DNA of 64,000 bases from Sorghum bicolor. Taxonomy: Eukaryota > Streptophyta > Magnoliopsida > Poales > Poaceae. Position numbers and translations under genes: made by a program. The notes under the pieces are model-generated. The model ran no database searches, was not told the origin of the DNA, and worked only from the letters and a program-made list of their open reading frames with translations. The stretch spans positions 22,664,844 through 22,728,843 of the forward strand of contig NC_012879.2 in NCBI RefSeq assembly GCF_000003195.3, in the 5' to 3' direction. This document shows, one piece after another, positions 21,955-33,159 of this stretch (within the stretch, counting starts at the first letter, position 1; each line of letters starts with the position of its first letter).

Positions 21955-24900
21955 ATGGCCATCAACTTCACCGTTCCTGAGGTCAGTTCTTCACTCCACC
22001 TTTTGTGCTTTTTCTCGCATCCCTATTCATCCGCAATTTATTTTACTGAACATTCTTCCCCCTTTTTTTTGTTCTTCTCTTTACCCTCAAAACCATTAGG
22101 ATCTGTCCATTAAAATTATCATCCCTACCGATCAGCCACATCTCCAATGTCTTGGTCCGTTAGGAGATCCAGATCCCACTGATCTTATTAACGCAGAAAC
22201 AAATAGAATCCCCTTTAGAGCCGAGAATTTTTCTTTGGATCTGTGGAATGATACTTTCCATTAATGGCCCAATCCCACAGTGGGATGGAAAGATTGGTTC
22301 TTGAGAGTCAGCCACTTGAATGAAGTTCAGTGGGGTGAGCGAAAACTGGACCAATGCATTAGGTTGTCTATTGACGATATGCATAGGAACGAATCACTGC
22401 TGATATCTGCATCATATTTCTGGTCAGACACGCTCAACGCCTTTGTCTTTGGCCACGGCCCTACTTCCCCACTCTTGTCGATGTGCTCATGCTTACTGGC
22501 TTAGATGTATCCATTGCCGATAGTAGTCACCTGTTTGATACTACGCCTAGTGCCAAAGTGGACACCCGCACCATCGGCAGCTGGTCTGGGTACATTCAGA
22601 AGTACCGCAGAATGGGGCCTGTCAACATAAAGGAACAAACCACCTTCCTGAACATGTGGCTGGATAAGTTCGTGTTCTGTGGTCGATCGGCAGGACCAAC
22701 CTCTGTCTACCTATCGGCAGCAGAGAGATTAGCCAACGGTGGCCGATTTCCCCTCGGCCGATATCTGCTAGGCTCCGCTTACCACCTCCTCCACCAAGTA
22801 GCCAGAAAACTCCTGCTCGGCCAGCCCATCGGCAACCTAGGAGGACCCTGGTGGTTTATCAACATGTGGCTTAACCTCCACATGCACAAGCGTCTTGAAT
22901 TCAACCTCTTCACGCAACGCTTCCCCAGGGACATAGCCGAGGATTATGAACTGGATGAAGAAGAATCGGCAACTCGCCCTCCTCTGAACTTTGGTGAGGC
23001 TGTCATTGTCTTACCTGGTACAGGTGGCAACACAGACCAGGTCAGCCGATTCTTCCAGACCTTGTATGAAGGCCTGACCAGAGAGCAACGAGCGTGGATG
23101 CCCTATGAAGATCCACATACCATGTTTCCTTTGGTTTTCCATCCATTCAATGACGCTCTCAACAAAGATCATGATGTGATGATGGCACTGATCACCCCCA
23201 GAGCTATACCAGTGAATTTCTTTGGTAGTGGGAAAGCTTCTAACCAAACTTATGAATTCTACAACCCATCGGCACTAGCCTGTCAACTAGCTTTCAGTCA
23301 GCTACCGATTGCTCTCTGTTTTGCCGATGTGATAAAACCCAGGGAAACCATCACGAGCCTTCTTAAGTGGTCCCGAATAGCCCAACTATCGCCGAATGCC
23401 GATACAGATGCAGATCTATCAGAGTGGATCCCAGCCCTCTTCATCACTCAGGCATACAAACAATGGTGGGAGGAATGGAAGGAGCATTTATTTTGCAAAT
23501 CGGCTCTTACATATCGCGGCATGATCGACCCCCAGTACAAAATCCCTGATAACACTGTAAGTACCTCTAAACCGATGTTCTAATCCTTTTATCCTTATTT
23601 TCAATGGTAACTCACCCTTTGTGTCATGTTGCAGGTTGACTACACTCCCCCATCGGTCAGCAGGAGCGGCAAGCCGATTGACGTGTTCCCATCAGGTCTG
23701 ATTTCTTCAATCGGCAACAATGCTCCCACTCTAGCTGCCATCATGCACCGAGCTGTATGACTTAAGAAAGTGACCACCAAGAGAACAAAGACATCTCCAT
23801 CGGTAGCCGCCTCCACCTTAGCACAGGCCTTCAAGGTGATTGTTAAACCTTTCCATTCATACCGATTCCACTTTTACATGTACTTGTACTCATAAATTTT
23901 TCTCCGCATCCGCAGACCAGTGCATCGGCAAGGACCAAAAGCAAAGGTGCCGATGCCCTCCAGTCCAGCCAGCAGAAGAGAAAAGGTGCCAAGAGTACCA
24001 GAGCACAAACAAAGTGCCAGAGAGTGGCAACTCCCCCTCCTCCTCCGGTATCTCCAATTCCGGTGGAATCCTCTCCTTCTTCTCTAGAAACACAGACTCA
24101 GCAAGTACCATCTCCCCCTCAACCGCAAGAAGTACCACAAACGGAAGAACCCCGACCAGAAGAGCTCCAACCAGAGGTGCCTCAGTCAGAAGATACATCG
24201 GCTGATATAGGCGAGAATACTACCGATCCAGCAGGATCAATCATAGCATCGGTAGTTTCTTCATTCCAGACAAGTATTGTCCCCCTCAAGGTAACACATT
24301 TTATAAGATTATTGCCGATGAACCCATCTCTTATGTTTTACAGTCCTTTCTGTTATTCTTTCAGCTGACATAATTCAATCGGCAGTCTCAGCCGATCAAC
24401 CTGTGATTCCATCGGCATCTTCCAGTCAAAGGCGAGAGATCGCCTTGAAGCAAGTAAGCCATCCAGTCTCCATTAGTATTACTTATCAATATATGACCAT
24501 GGAACGACTCACTTTATTTCCTTTGTAGGAACAAGACTCTCCCGACAGCCTCTTTTCCTTTGCCATCGACGTCTTTGAAGATGAAGGTGAGGAAGCAAGC
24601 TCCTCCTGAGCAGTTGGGGTTACATCGGCAGAGATCAGGGCAAGGCTGGAAGAACTGTCGGTTCTCCTTCATCAAGACACGGCCCAACTAGTTGATGACT
24701 CCGATCCGGCCAAGGCTTTATTCAAGACCCTGAGAGGCCAAATCCCCACCAATGCCGAAGAAATCCTTTTCCAAGCAGCACATCTAGAGAGTCGTCAAGT
24801 GCAATCCTAGAGGGCTGCCCAGCGCCTTGCCGATAGAGCCGCTCAGACTCACCTTTCTAAGGAAATGATGAAAGAAAAGCTCCTTACCGTTGAGAAGCAC

Positions 24901-25281
24901 AAGAACATCGGCACCTTGAAGTCCTCAGGAGACGCACTGAAGCAAAAGATTTCTGACCTATCGGCAAGAAGAGAAACTCTGTTGGCAGAACTCAAACAAG
25001 TAGAGGATGCCTTGTCTCAAGCCCGACAGGAAGAAAGCCAACTACCGGAGACAATCAAGCTTCTCGAGCAAGAACGAAACATTCTTGGCCGTAAGGCGCT
25101 GCAGATGAAAAGGAAGCTGAAGCCGGTGGAAGGCTCCGCCGATGACGATTTGAAGGACATAGAGGATGCCAACCAGATCCGTCTGCGCGCCATATCGGCG
25201 ATCCAGGCACTGCTGTACCCATCAGCTCTTCATCGGCAATACATCCTCGCGCCTCCGCTTTCCAGCTTTCATGACATTTAA
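21955..25281 (+). pseudogene. antisense spliced gene: plant mobile domain protein with coiled coil
   Basis: Six exons inferred from GT/AG borders and frame: 21955-21981, 22100-23556, 23635-23835, 23916-24290, 24365-24453, 24529-25281. Exon 1 reads MAINFTVPE. Exon 2 carries the aminotransferase-like plant mobile domain, for example VDVLMLTGLDVSIAD, RLANGGRFPLGRYLLGSAYH and GGPWWFINMWLNLHMHKRL. Exon 4 is proline/glutamate-rich. Exon 6 is a coiled coil (EMMKEKLLTVEKHKN, QVEDALSQARQEES). Disablements: TAA at 22262-22264, frameshift near 22460, TGA at 23758-23760, a TAA at the exon 5 start, TGA at 24607-24609, TAG at 24808-24810. Host PMD proteins such as MAIN/MAIL1 act in gene and TE silencing. 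What this copy does is unknown. It lies opposite to the retrotransposon genes and tail-to-tail with integrase. Confidence 0.8.
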
Positions 25282-25285
25282 TCTA

Positions 25286-25371
25286 GCCGATAGGACTGTT
25301 ATCGGCGTCTTTTGAAACATTAAGTCCAGCCCCAGACACATTTTGATCCAGCCGATAGGAGTGTTATCGGC
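25286..25371. repeat. two GCCGATA-N7-TATCGGC hairpins between PMD gene and integrase
   Basis: Perfect inverted repeats with a 7-nt spacer at 25286-25306 and 25351-25371, a 65-bp period. They fill the 100-bp gap between two converging genes (PMD stop 25281, integrase stop 25382), so a 3'-end or boundary role is possible. Confidence 0.65.
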
Positions 25372-25381
25372 ATTTAAACTT

Positions 25382-26503
25382 TTATGCATCGACCCAAATA
25401 CTTGGGTAGTACTTCTTCAGATATTTGCCATTTAATGCTCTGGGAAATTCAACTCCTTTGAGAGTTTCTAAAATATAGGCATTACCAGGAGCCGATCGAC
25501 TTATCCGATAAGGACCTTCCCAATTGGGAGACCACTTCCCAAGTTTCGAACTTTTAGTCCCGATTGGTAAGATCAATTTCCATACCAAGTCTCCATCGGC
25601 AAACTCCTTAGTCTTCACTTTCTTATCATACCATCTGGCAACTCTCTTCTTATTTTCTTCTATGCTCATTAAAGCTTTCAGCCGATGTCCCGCTAGATCA
25701 TCTAACTCATCTGTCATCAGAGTAGTATAATCATCGGCAGTCAGTTGATCCTGAAAAGATCGTCGCCTAGACCCAGTCTTAATTTCCCAAGGTAACACCG
25801 CATCATGCCCATACACCAACTGATAAGGTGAAACCTTAGTCGATCCATGACAAGCCATCCGGTATGACCACAAGGCTTCGTTCAACAACGTATGCCACCT
25901 CCTAGGATTCTCCTCAATCTTTCGCTTGATGAGCTTGATAATACCTTTGTTAGATGCCTCGGCCTGCCCATTAGCTTGTGCATAATAGGGAGAAGAATGT
26001 AACACTTTAATTCCCATACCGATTGCAAATTCATCAAATTCCCCGGACGTGAACATAGTGCCCTGATCTGTAGTAATCGTCTGAGGAATTCCAAATCGGT
26101 AAATGATGTGCTCTTTCACAAAATCAATCATATTTGCCGATGTGACTTTCTTCAAAGGGATAGCTTCAACCCATTGGGTGAAATAATCGGTGGAAACTAG
26201 AATGAACTTATGCCCTTTGCTAGATGGTGGATAAATCTGGCCGATCAAATCAATAGCCCATCCTCGGAGCGGCCAAGGCTTCATAATAGGGTTCATAGCC
26301 GATGCAGGCGCCCTTTGAATATTACCAAACTTTTGACATCCTTGACACCCTTTAAAATACTTAAAACAATCCTCAAGTATAGTTGGCCAATAATATCCAT
26401 TCCTCCTAATCATCCACTTCATCTTAAAAGCCGATTGGTGTGCTCCACATACCCCTTCATGGATTTCTCCCATCAAACTCTTAGCTTCATCATCACCTAA
26501 GCA
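25382..26503 (-). pseudogene. Tat element integrase
   Basis: The frame from 26476 is 364 residues with no internal stop. H6, H13, C44 and C47 form the zinc-binding part. The catalytic triad is D76 (WAIDLIGQI), D137 (TTDQGTMF) and E173 (NGQAEASNK), spaced as D,D-35-E, followed by the C-terminal GPYRI module and a KYYPS end. It continues in frame from the RT-RNase H frame but is separated by one TGA at about 26503-26505. That codon lies in a CGA-like context, so a single transition could have created it. All catalytic residues are intact, making this the best preserved enzyme of the element. Confidence 0.9.
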
Positions 26504-28615
26504 TCAGAGAAGAATCCCATCTATAGTTCGATAATACAATTCATCTTCGAGGAGCACATACTTGGTGGCTTGAAACCGAATCTGTCTTTCAACTTTCCTA
26601 GATGGATCCCTTAAATAGTCAATGATTTCTTTTCTCCAATCCTCGGCACCGATTGCCGATATTGCATTAATCATAGGCTGATATCCTGAGGCATGCTGAG
26701 CCAACCGATTGGCTTCTTCATTATGCAATCGAGGAATATGCTCTAATCGGAAATCTTTGAATTCCTTCAACAGTTGTATACTGCTTTCGTAATAAGTTAT
26801 GAGAACTTCACTTCGGCATTCATAACTTCTAGCCAATTGATTTATAACTAGCATAGAATCCCCGAAGACCTCAACAGCATCATCATGAACTTCTCTCAAT
26901 AACTCCAATCCCCTTATTAGAGCTTGATATTTAGCCTGATTATTCGTCGACGTGGCAACAATCGGTAGGGAAAACTCATATTTCCTTCCCCGAGGAGAAA
27001 TTAATACTATACCGATTCCTGCCCCCCGGTCACATGTGGATCCATCAAAGAAGAGCGTCCAAGGTACAATTTCCAAAGCCTCCACTGCACCGCAATGTTG
27101 AGTTACAAAATCGGCCATAATCTGTCCCTTAACTGCCTTAGCCGATTCGTAACGCAGATCCAATTCCGACAGCGCCAAAATCCATTTACCGATCCTGCCA
27201 CTCATAATCGGCATAGACAGCATATACCGGACCACATCATCTTTGAAAATAACAGTGCATTCGGCCGATAGCAAGTAGTGCCTTAACTTGATACAAGAGA
27301 AATACAGGCACAAGCATAATTTCTCAATAGCCGAATATCTGGTCTCAGCATCAATCAGCCTCCTGCTTAAGTAATAAATTACACGCTCTTTCCCTTCAAA
27401 TTCTTGAATTAAAGCCGAACCGATGACCATCCCATCGGTAGACAAATACAATCCGAAGGGCTTCCCTTGCTGAGGTGGAATTAGAACTGGAGGATTGACT
27501 AAATAATTCTTGATTTCATCCAGAGCCAACTGCTGTTCTTTCCCCCAAACAAATTCTTGATCGGCTTTTAACTTAAAAAGAGGACTAAAAGCACGAATTT
27601 TATGAGACAAATTAGATATAAATCTTCTGATAAAATTTACCTTGCCGATCAAGGACTGGAGTTCAGTCTTGTTGGTAGGGGCAACTATTTTGTTGATGGC
27701 TTCAATAGATCTTCGACTAATTTCAATCCCCCTTTGATGCACCATGAACCCAAGAAACTGCCCTACCGATACACCAAATGCACACTTATTGGAATTCTTT
27801 TTCAAACCATGCTTCCTTGTGCATTCCAACACCTTTCGTAGATCGGCAAGGTGCTTCGTGAAGTCTCCAGACTTAACCACCACATCATCAATATAAATCT
27901 CCACCAGCTTGCCGATGAACTCATGAAATATAAAATTCATGGCCCTTTGATAAGTAGCACCAGCATTCTTTAAGCCAAAGGTCATGACTATCCACTCAAA
28001 CAACCCGACATGACCAGGACATCTAAATGCGGTCTTTGGAATATCCTCTTCTGCCATGAATATTTGATTATATCCTGCATTACCATCCATAAAGCTAATA
28101 ATCCGATGCCCAGCTGCAGCGTCAACCAGCAGATCGGCAACTGGCATTGGGTAGCCATCCATCGGTGTAGCTTTGTTAAGATTCCTGAAATCAATGCAGA
28201 CTCGAAGCTTCCCGTTCTTCTTGTAAACCAGAACAACATTGGAAATCCATTCGGCATACCGACACTGCCGAATAAATTTGGCTTCAATAAGTTTAGTTAT
28301 TTCGGCTTTGATGTCACGATGAATATTAGGATTACATTGGCGAGCTGGCTGCTGATGTGGCCGAAATCCAGACTTGATAGGTAACCGATGTTCAACAATC
28401 GATCGGTCCAAACCAGGCATCTCAGTATAATCCCAAGCAAAGCAATCTTTATATTCCTTTAACAAATCAGTCAACCGCTGCTTACACTCAGGGCTTAACT
28501 TAGCACTAATAAAAGTAGGTCTAGGTTTATCACCACTACCTATATCTACTTCTACCAAATCATCGGCCGATGTGAACCCCTGGCCTAACTTTCCATCATC
28601 AGCGAACCTATCCAT
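26504..28615 (-). pseudogene. Tat element reverse transcriptase, RNase H and archaeal-type RNase H
   Basis: 703-residue open frame. RT: SFMDGNAGYNQIF with the first catalytic Asp (D177) and the box YIDD at 241-244. Connection and first RNase H follow (GLYLSTDGMVIGSALIQE near 388-405, then FKDD near 457-460). A second, archaeal-type RNase H starts at LFFDGSTCDRGAGIGIVL (D524), with E571 and D586. The expected last Asp is Asn at 636 (HNEEANRLAQ). The dual RNase H is diagnostic for the Tat/Ogre lineage. The frame overlaps the protease stop as TAATG; the shift lies in a T run, so a single-base loss probably split one polyprotein. Confidence 0.93.
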
Positions 28616-29277
28616 TAAAAACCTTCATCAGAACCGACTGCTTGGATCGGTGGAATTTCATAATCGGCATCCTTGAGAAAATCCTTCTCCCAAGCTTCTC
28701 CTAAAATGCACCTAGTCCTTTCATAGGTGTCTACTTCTGCCGATGCAATAACATATGAAGAGTCTCCCGAGACAATTTTAATCTTGTCACCTACCCACTG
28801 GACCAGGCACTGGTGCATTGTAGACGGGATGCAACAATTGGCGTGAATCCAATCTCTCCCTAGCAACAGATTATAGGCACCTTTCCCACTGATCACGAGG
28901 AAGGTCGTCGGCAAGATTTTGCTGCCGATGGTCAACTCAACACATATTGCTCCCTTGACCGGAGACATGTTTCCCTCGAAGTCTTTTAGCATCATATCGG
29001 TCTTGGTCAAATCCTGATCTCCTTTTCCAAGCTTCCGATACACTGCATACGGCATGATGTTGATAGCAACCCCACCATCAATTAAAATCTTGGTCATCGG
29101 CTGACCATCAACCCTTCCTTTGACAAACAGAGCCTTAAGATGTTGCCTTTCATCATCGGTACGCTTTTCGAAGATGGCTGTCATCGGATCTAGCGCCAAC
29201 TGAGCTATCTGGTCAGAAAACTCCAACTCATCATCGCTGGACGGTGCCAGGAATTCCATCGGCAACATAAAGACCAT
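28615..29277 (-). pseudogene. Tat element aspartic protease
   Basis: Reads FVKGRVDGQPMTKILIDGG then AINIMP. The catalytic motif is D-G-G instead of D-S/T-G, and the C-terminal part is YNLLLGRDWIHANCCIPST. It lies between gag and RT in the usual gypsy order, ends DEGF-stop, and is followed by RT in another frame. It would process the polyprotein. Confidence 0.88.
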
Positions 29278-29346
29278 GTTGACATCTGCCGATGGCCCTA
29301 CCCCTTGGGATCTGATTGTTGCTGGTCCCCAGACTGGCCAGAGTTC

Positions 29347-29919
29347 TCACCCTTGCTTAGCCCTTCTCGCCTTTCGCGCTGCAGCCTTCTTTTTCTGTGT
29401 CCTGGTCAATCCCTCTGGACACCATGGAGGAAGTTGCTGCTGCCTTAACGCTGGGCGACAATTTTCCCTCGACTCCATCCGATAGGTGTTGGCTTCCCTG
29501 CAAAATATGAACTCATTGGGAACCCGTGCATTAGCCATTTCTTCAAGTTCTTCTTGATTCCTGGGAAAATATTCAACACGATCCCCAAGCCTGTCGTGCA
29601 CACTGAGCCTGCCCCCCAGCCGATCATGAATGGATGCCCTCCCCCTAATCGGCCCATTAAATTGCCGATCATTATCATGATAGTACCGATCGGACCTGTC
29701 ATACCGGTCATAACCGTCGCACTCAGGACAATCTCTGACAGTGGGAAGTTTGATACTTTCGTCCCAACAATGAATGAAGAACGGGCAATTCCAGTGATCC
29801 CTATGCCGATTCCACTCCTGTCGGCGTCTTTCCTCTTCCCGACGATAATCCTCTTGCTGGCACCAATACCGATCTTCACGTTGCTGCCAAGTCTCCCGAG
29901 GCCTCCTGTGGGTTATCAC
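29347..29919 (-). pseudogene. Tat gag C-terminal, arginine-rich part
   Basis: Highly charged: TWQQREDRYWCQQEDYRREE, then RHRDHWNCPFFIHCWDES with DCPECDGYDRYDR, a repeated SVHDRLGGR/SVHDRLGDR segment and a lysine/arginine-rich end. It has Cys/His residues typical of the nucleic-acid-binding end of Tat gag. It is separated from the main gag frame by a stop. Confidence 0.75.
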
Positions 29920-29958
29920 AATACTAGATCGGAGAGGCTTTCCTGAGCTGGTTCCCTC

Positions 29959-31305
29959 CTAGATCAAGCCCCTTCCTTTCTCATCGGCAGTGGTGACCTG
30001 ATGCTGAGGATCCACCGATGCACTTCTTTCAGCTGCTTCTGATGTTAAGACTTTAGCTTTTCCCTTAACATCCAGCATGTTTGTTTGGAAAGGATGTTGA
30101 TCAATCTTCATCGGCTTCTGGGTCTTGGAGCTGTCAAATTTGATTCTTCCAGATTCTATAGCCGATTGCAGCTGCTGTCTGAAAACCTTGCACTCATTAG
30201 TGCTGTGAGAAGTTGCATTGTGCCACTTACAATACTTCATCTTCTTCAACTCCTCAGCCGATGGGATCACGTGATTTGGTGACAGTTTGATCTGACCTTC
30301 CTGAAGTAGAAAGTCAAATATCCTATCAGCCTTAGTGATGTCAAATGCAAACTTCTCTAGCTCCTTATGCCCAAAAGGACAAGACATCGGCTTCTTGTTT
30401 TTCACCCATTCTGCCAAGCTGATGACTGGTTCCTCATCAAAGTCCGAGCTTGCCGCTTCATCAACGAACGACACCTTTTTGTTCCATGCTCTCTTGGACT
30501 CAAAAGGCTTGATATCTTGATCAGAAATTCTCTGCACCAAATGACTTAAGCTTTCAAACTCCTGAGACGCATACTTGTCCCTGATGTGTGGCAACAAACC
30601 CTGGAAAGCCAAATCGGCTAGCTGCCGATCATCCAGAACCAGGCTATAGCATTTATTCTTGACCTCCCGTATCCTCTGCACAAAACCTTCAACCGATTCA
30701 TCATTGCGTTGCCTCGATTTGACCAGATCAGTGATCTTCTTCTCATGGACCCCAAAAAAGAAGTACTTGTGGAATTGTTTCTCCAGATCGGCCCAAGTAA
30801 TCACTGAGTTGGGAGGTAATGATATAAACCAGGTGAAAGCCGATCCAGACAATGATGACGAGAATAGACGAACCCTTAATTCGTCTCTGTTACCAGCTTC
30901 CCCGCACTGGATGATGAACCTATTGACGTGTTCCATGGTTGACGTGTCATCCTGCCCAGAAAACTTAGTAAAATCCGGTACCTTGTACCGATTTGGAAGC
31001 GGGATCAAATCATATGCGGGAGGATACGGTGTCCGATAAGAGTAAGTGTTGACTTTGGGCTTTATCCCAAATTGATCCCTCATTACTTCAGCAATCTTAT
31101 TGGCCCAATAAGCATCGGCATCTTGCCGATGAGGCGGTTGCGGATCCGGCACCTGCTGGTAGGCTTCCACGTGTCGGTGCGGCGCACGATCTGCATGAAA
31201 CATCGGATTAATCATTTGGCCCCCAACCTGTGGACCACCAAGCTGTTGCCCGCCAATCTGCTGCCCGCCGATCTGCTGACCAAGATTCACTGGCTGATTG
31301 GGCAT
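29959..31305 (-). pseudogene. Tat gag, central capsid-type domain
   Basis: 448-residue open frame: QQIGGQQ repeats at the start, then the gag domain (DFTKFSGQDDTSTMEHVNRF, LRVRLFSSSLSGSAFTWFIS, VEGFVQRIREVKNKC) and a Cys/His cluster (MKYCKWHNATSHSTNECKVF). Several stops separate it from the N-terminal part at 31605-32273, but both belong to one gene. Confidence 0.88.
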
Positions 31306-31604
31306 TCCCTGATTCTAGAACCCGGGATAGATCTGACCTTGCTGGAACCCTATAGCCTGATGACTCTGTTGGGGTGTTTGCGAAAAGACTTGCTGCCCAA
31401 GCCATCCATTATTAGCATTCATCGGCATAGGTCCTGCCGATGACTGGTAATTGGGCATCATCATCGAATTGACATACCCAGGTTGAGTCATAAACCTCTA
31501 TTGCATAACATTGAGTCTGCCGATGTGTTAGGTATCTGGAACATCAGAGCTTGAGAATTCCTAGTGTAAGGTCTTGCAGTAGTAGTTGTGGTATATTGGG
31601 GACT

Positions 31605-32273
31605 CTAATTCATCGGCATATTTGGGGGTGCCGATGCCGTAGGAGCCTTGCCTCTCAGATCATTCGCTTGAGATGTACCAGGTGTCTTGAAGTATTCCGG
31701 AGGCATACCAAAACCCCACCAGTTAGCAGGAGGAACTAGTCCTGACATTGCCGATGCCAATAGATCTGTAGTAAGCTTAATCTGCTCTGAGGTCGGTGGA
31801 TTGGTTGTCATCGGCGTAGACTGTGCATTAGTGACTCCTAACGTGCTTAGAGGAACAGGAATTTTCATAGCCGTAGTGGCTGTAGCAGCTGATGGAGCTG
31901 TGACCACTGGTGATCCTGGCTGATGATGAGAGGGGCCGACATAATCTGGTGGCAATTGTCCTTCCTTGAAAGTTCTAGCCACGGCGTTGAAAACTGTATT
32001 GGACAGCACACCAGCTTGGTTGATCAAGGCACGGTTGATAGCACTATCAACCATCTCTTGAAGTTTACCAGGATTGGCTTCAAAAGTAACCTGCCGAGGC
32101 ATCGACAGCGCATCCTTCTGGATCACTTCGCCGCTCCTGTTCATGCTGAAGGACCTCAGGCATTGCTGCTTGTAATCCTCCATGGCTTTAGCAATAGCTT
32201 GCTTTTGCTCATCCTTGAGATTGGCTTCCGTCACAGGGATGACGTTCTCCTGATCAAACTCAGAAGTCAACAT
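31605..32273 (-). pseudogene. Tat gag N-terminal part
   Basis: The start is placed at the ATG at 32271-32273 (MLTSEFDQENVIPVTEANLK). Upstream residues of the open frame would lie in the primer site and LTR. It contains QKQAIAKAMEDYKQQCLRSF and RQVTFEANPGKLQEMVDSAI, then a proline/threonine-rich linker and ANWWGFGMPPEYF. It ends in a stop, with more stops before 31305. Confidence 0.8.
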
Positions 32274-32295
32274 GTTGATCTTGATCTTGAATCTG

Positions 32296-32313
32296 GTCCC
32301 ACTGGGCGTGCCA
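32296..32313 (-). other. Tat element primer-binding site
   Basis: The minus strand reads TGGCACGCCCAGTGGGAC, seven bases inside the 5' LTR (32321). It ends in the tRNA CCA complement. I cannot name the tRNA with confidence. Confidence 0.75.
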
Positions 32314-32320
32314 AAAGATG

Positions 32321-33018
32321 TGTTGATGCAAAAGCTGATCTGCAAACACAAAAGGCTAATACCCGATTTAAACGTTAAGGCGTGCCAGCCGATTTGACCT
32401 TACTATCGGCAAAGGTGATAATTGGAATACTTTGGTCCCGACAACAGCGATGCGCTCGGATGCCACGGCCAAGAGGTATTCACGCGGAACTTGAGAATAC
32501 GCCAAGCTTAAGTCGACGAATTCCTAGGAACTCGTAATAAAAAGGAAAAAGTATGACGAAGTCGTCGAAATAGTAGATGCTGGAATATGAGTAAAAACTG
32601 GTGTTTGATTGATTGATCGATATGATTTTTACAAGACTCTAGGGTCTACATTTATACTCTGTCCAAAGAGCTACAACCAGACACGACTAGAACTCGAATT
32701 CCAAATTTAAACAGAATCCGTACACAAAACGATTTAAATAACTAAGGAAAACATAAAAACATCCTCCCGTGACAAACTGGAACACCTCCACAAGCCGATC
32801 GGTAACTTCCAAGTCCTTCCCCCGCATCATCGGCAGACTGCCTTGTTGTAGCCATCAGCACAAACACATCATTACCTATGGACTTAGTCACGTTCAGCTA
32901 TCCCTCCATCGGCAACTATCCTCATCGGCAACCCATTCTGTAGATCAAGTACTGCCGTCTTGTCCTGCTGACCTACACTCTACCGATTATGGACACGCGC
33001 CCAAAAACGGTGTCAACA
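32321..33018 (-). repeat. Tat element 5' LTR
   Basis: 698 bp, same length as the left LTR. A minus-strand TATAAATG lies near 32650-32657 and is the probable promoter of the gag-pol transcript. Confidence 0.95.
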
Positions 33019-33159
33019 GGGGCCAAGTCTGGAAAAGATTTTAGATAAGTCAAAATATGCTTGGAAAACAATTGGGAAAAAGAAATTCAAAAAAAAAGGG
33101 AAAGGTGGCAGGTGCTGCTGGGCCGACCCGCCTCCCTTTCGGCCCGCTCAGCCGCGCGA
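33019..33159 (+). repeat. G1 3' LTR, segment 2
   Basis: Continuation of the G1 LTR after the second GGGGC target copy, up to the Athila-2 target CGCGA (33155-33159). It joins a GC-rich stretch that resumes at 42454. Confidence 0.75.

Larger units (their letters stand above)
20610..33018 (-). mobile_element. Tat-type Ty3/gypsy element with antisense PMD gene
   Basis: Bounded by 698-bp LTRs and a perfect GGGGC target duplication (20605-20609; 33019-33023). Minus orientation: primer site at 32296-32313 beside the right LTR; a G-rich purine tract (AATTGGGGGG on the minus strand) beside the left LTR. Coding order on the minus strand: gag, protease, RT, RNase H, second RNase H, integrase. Between integrase and the 3' LTR lies an opposite-strand spliced gene with a PMD domain, an arrangement I associate with the Tat lineage (Grande-like elements). 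I count about 26 differences between the two LTRs (about 3.7 percent), mostly transitions, so the insertion is relatively recent. Confidence 0.93.

Noticed and set aside
22160..22384. Minus-strand frame in the PMD region
   Set aside because: Shadow of exon 2 of the plus-strand PMD gene.
29554..31443. Plus-strand frames opposite Tat gag
   Set aside because: Shadows of the minus-strand gag; no splice or promoter signs, unlike the PMD gene.
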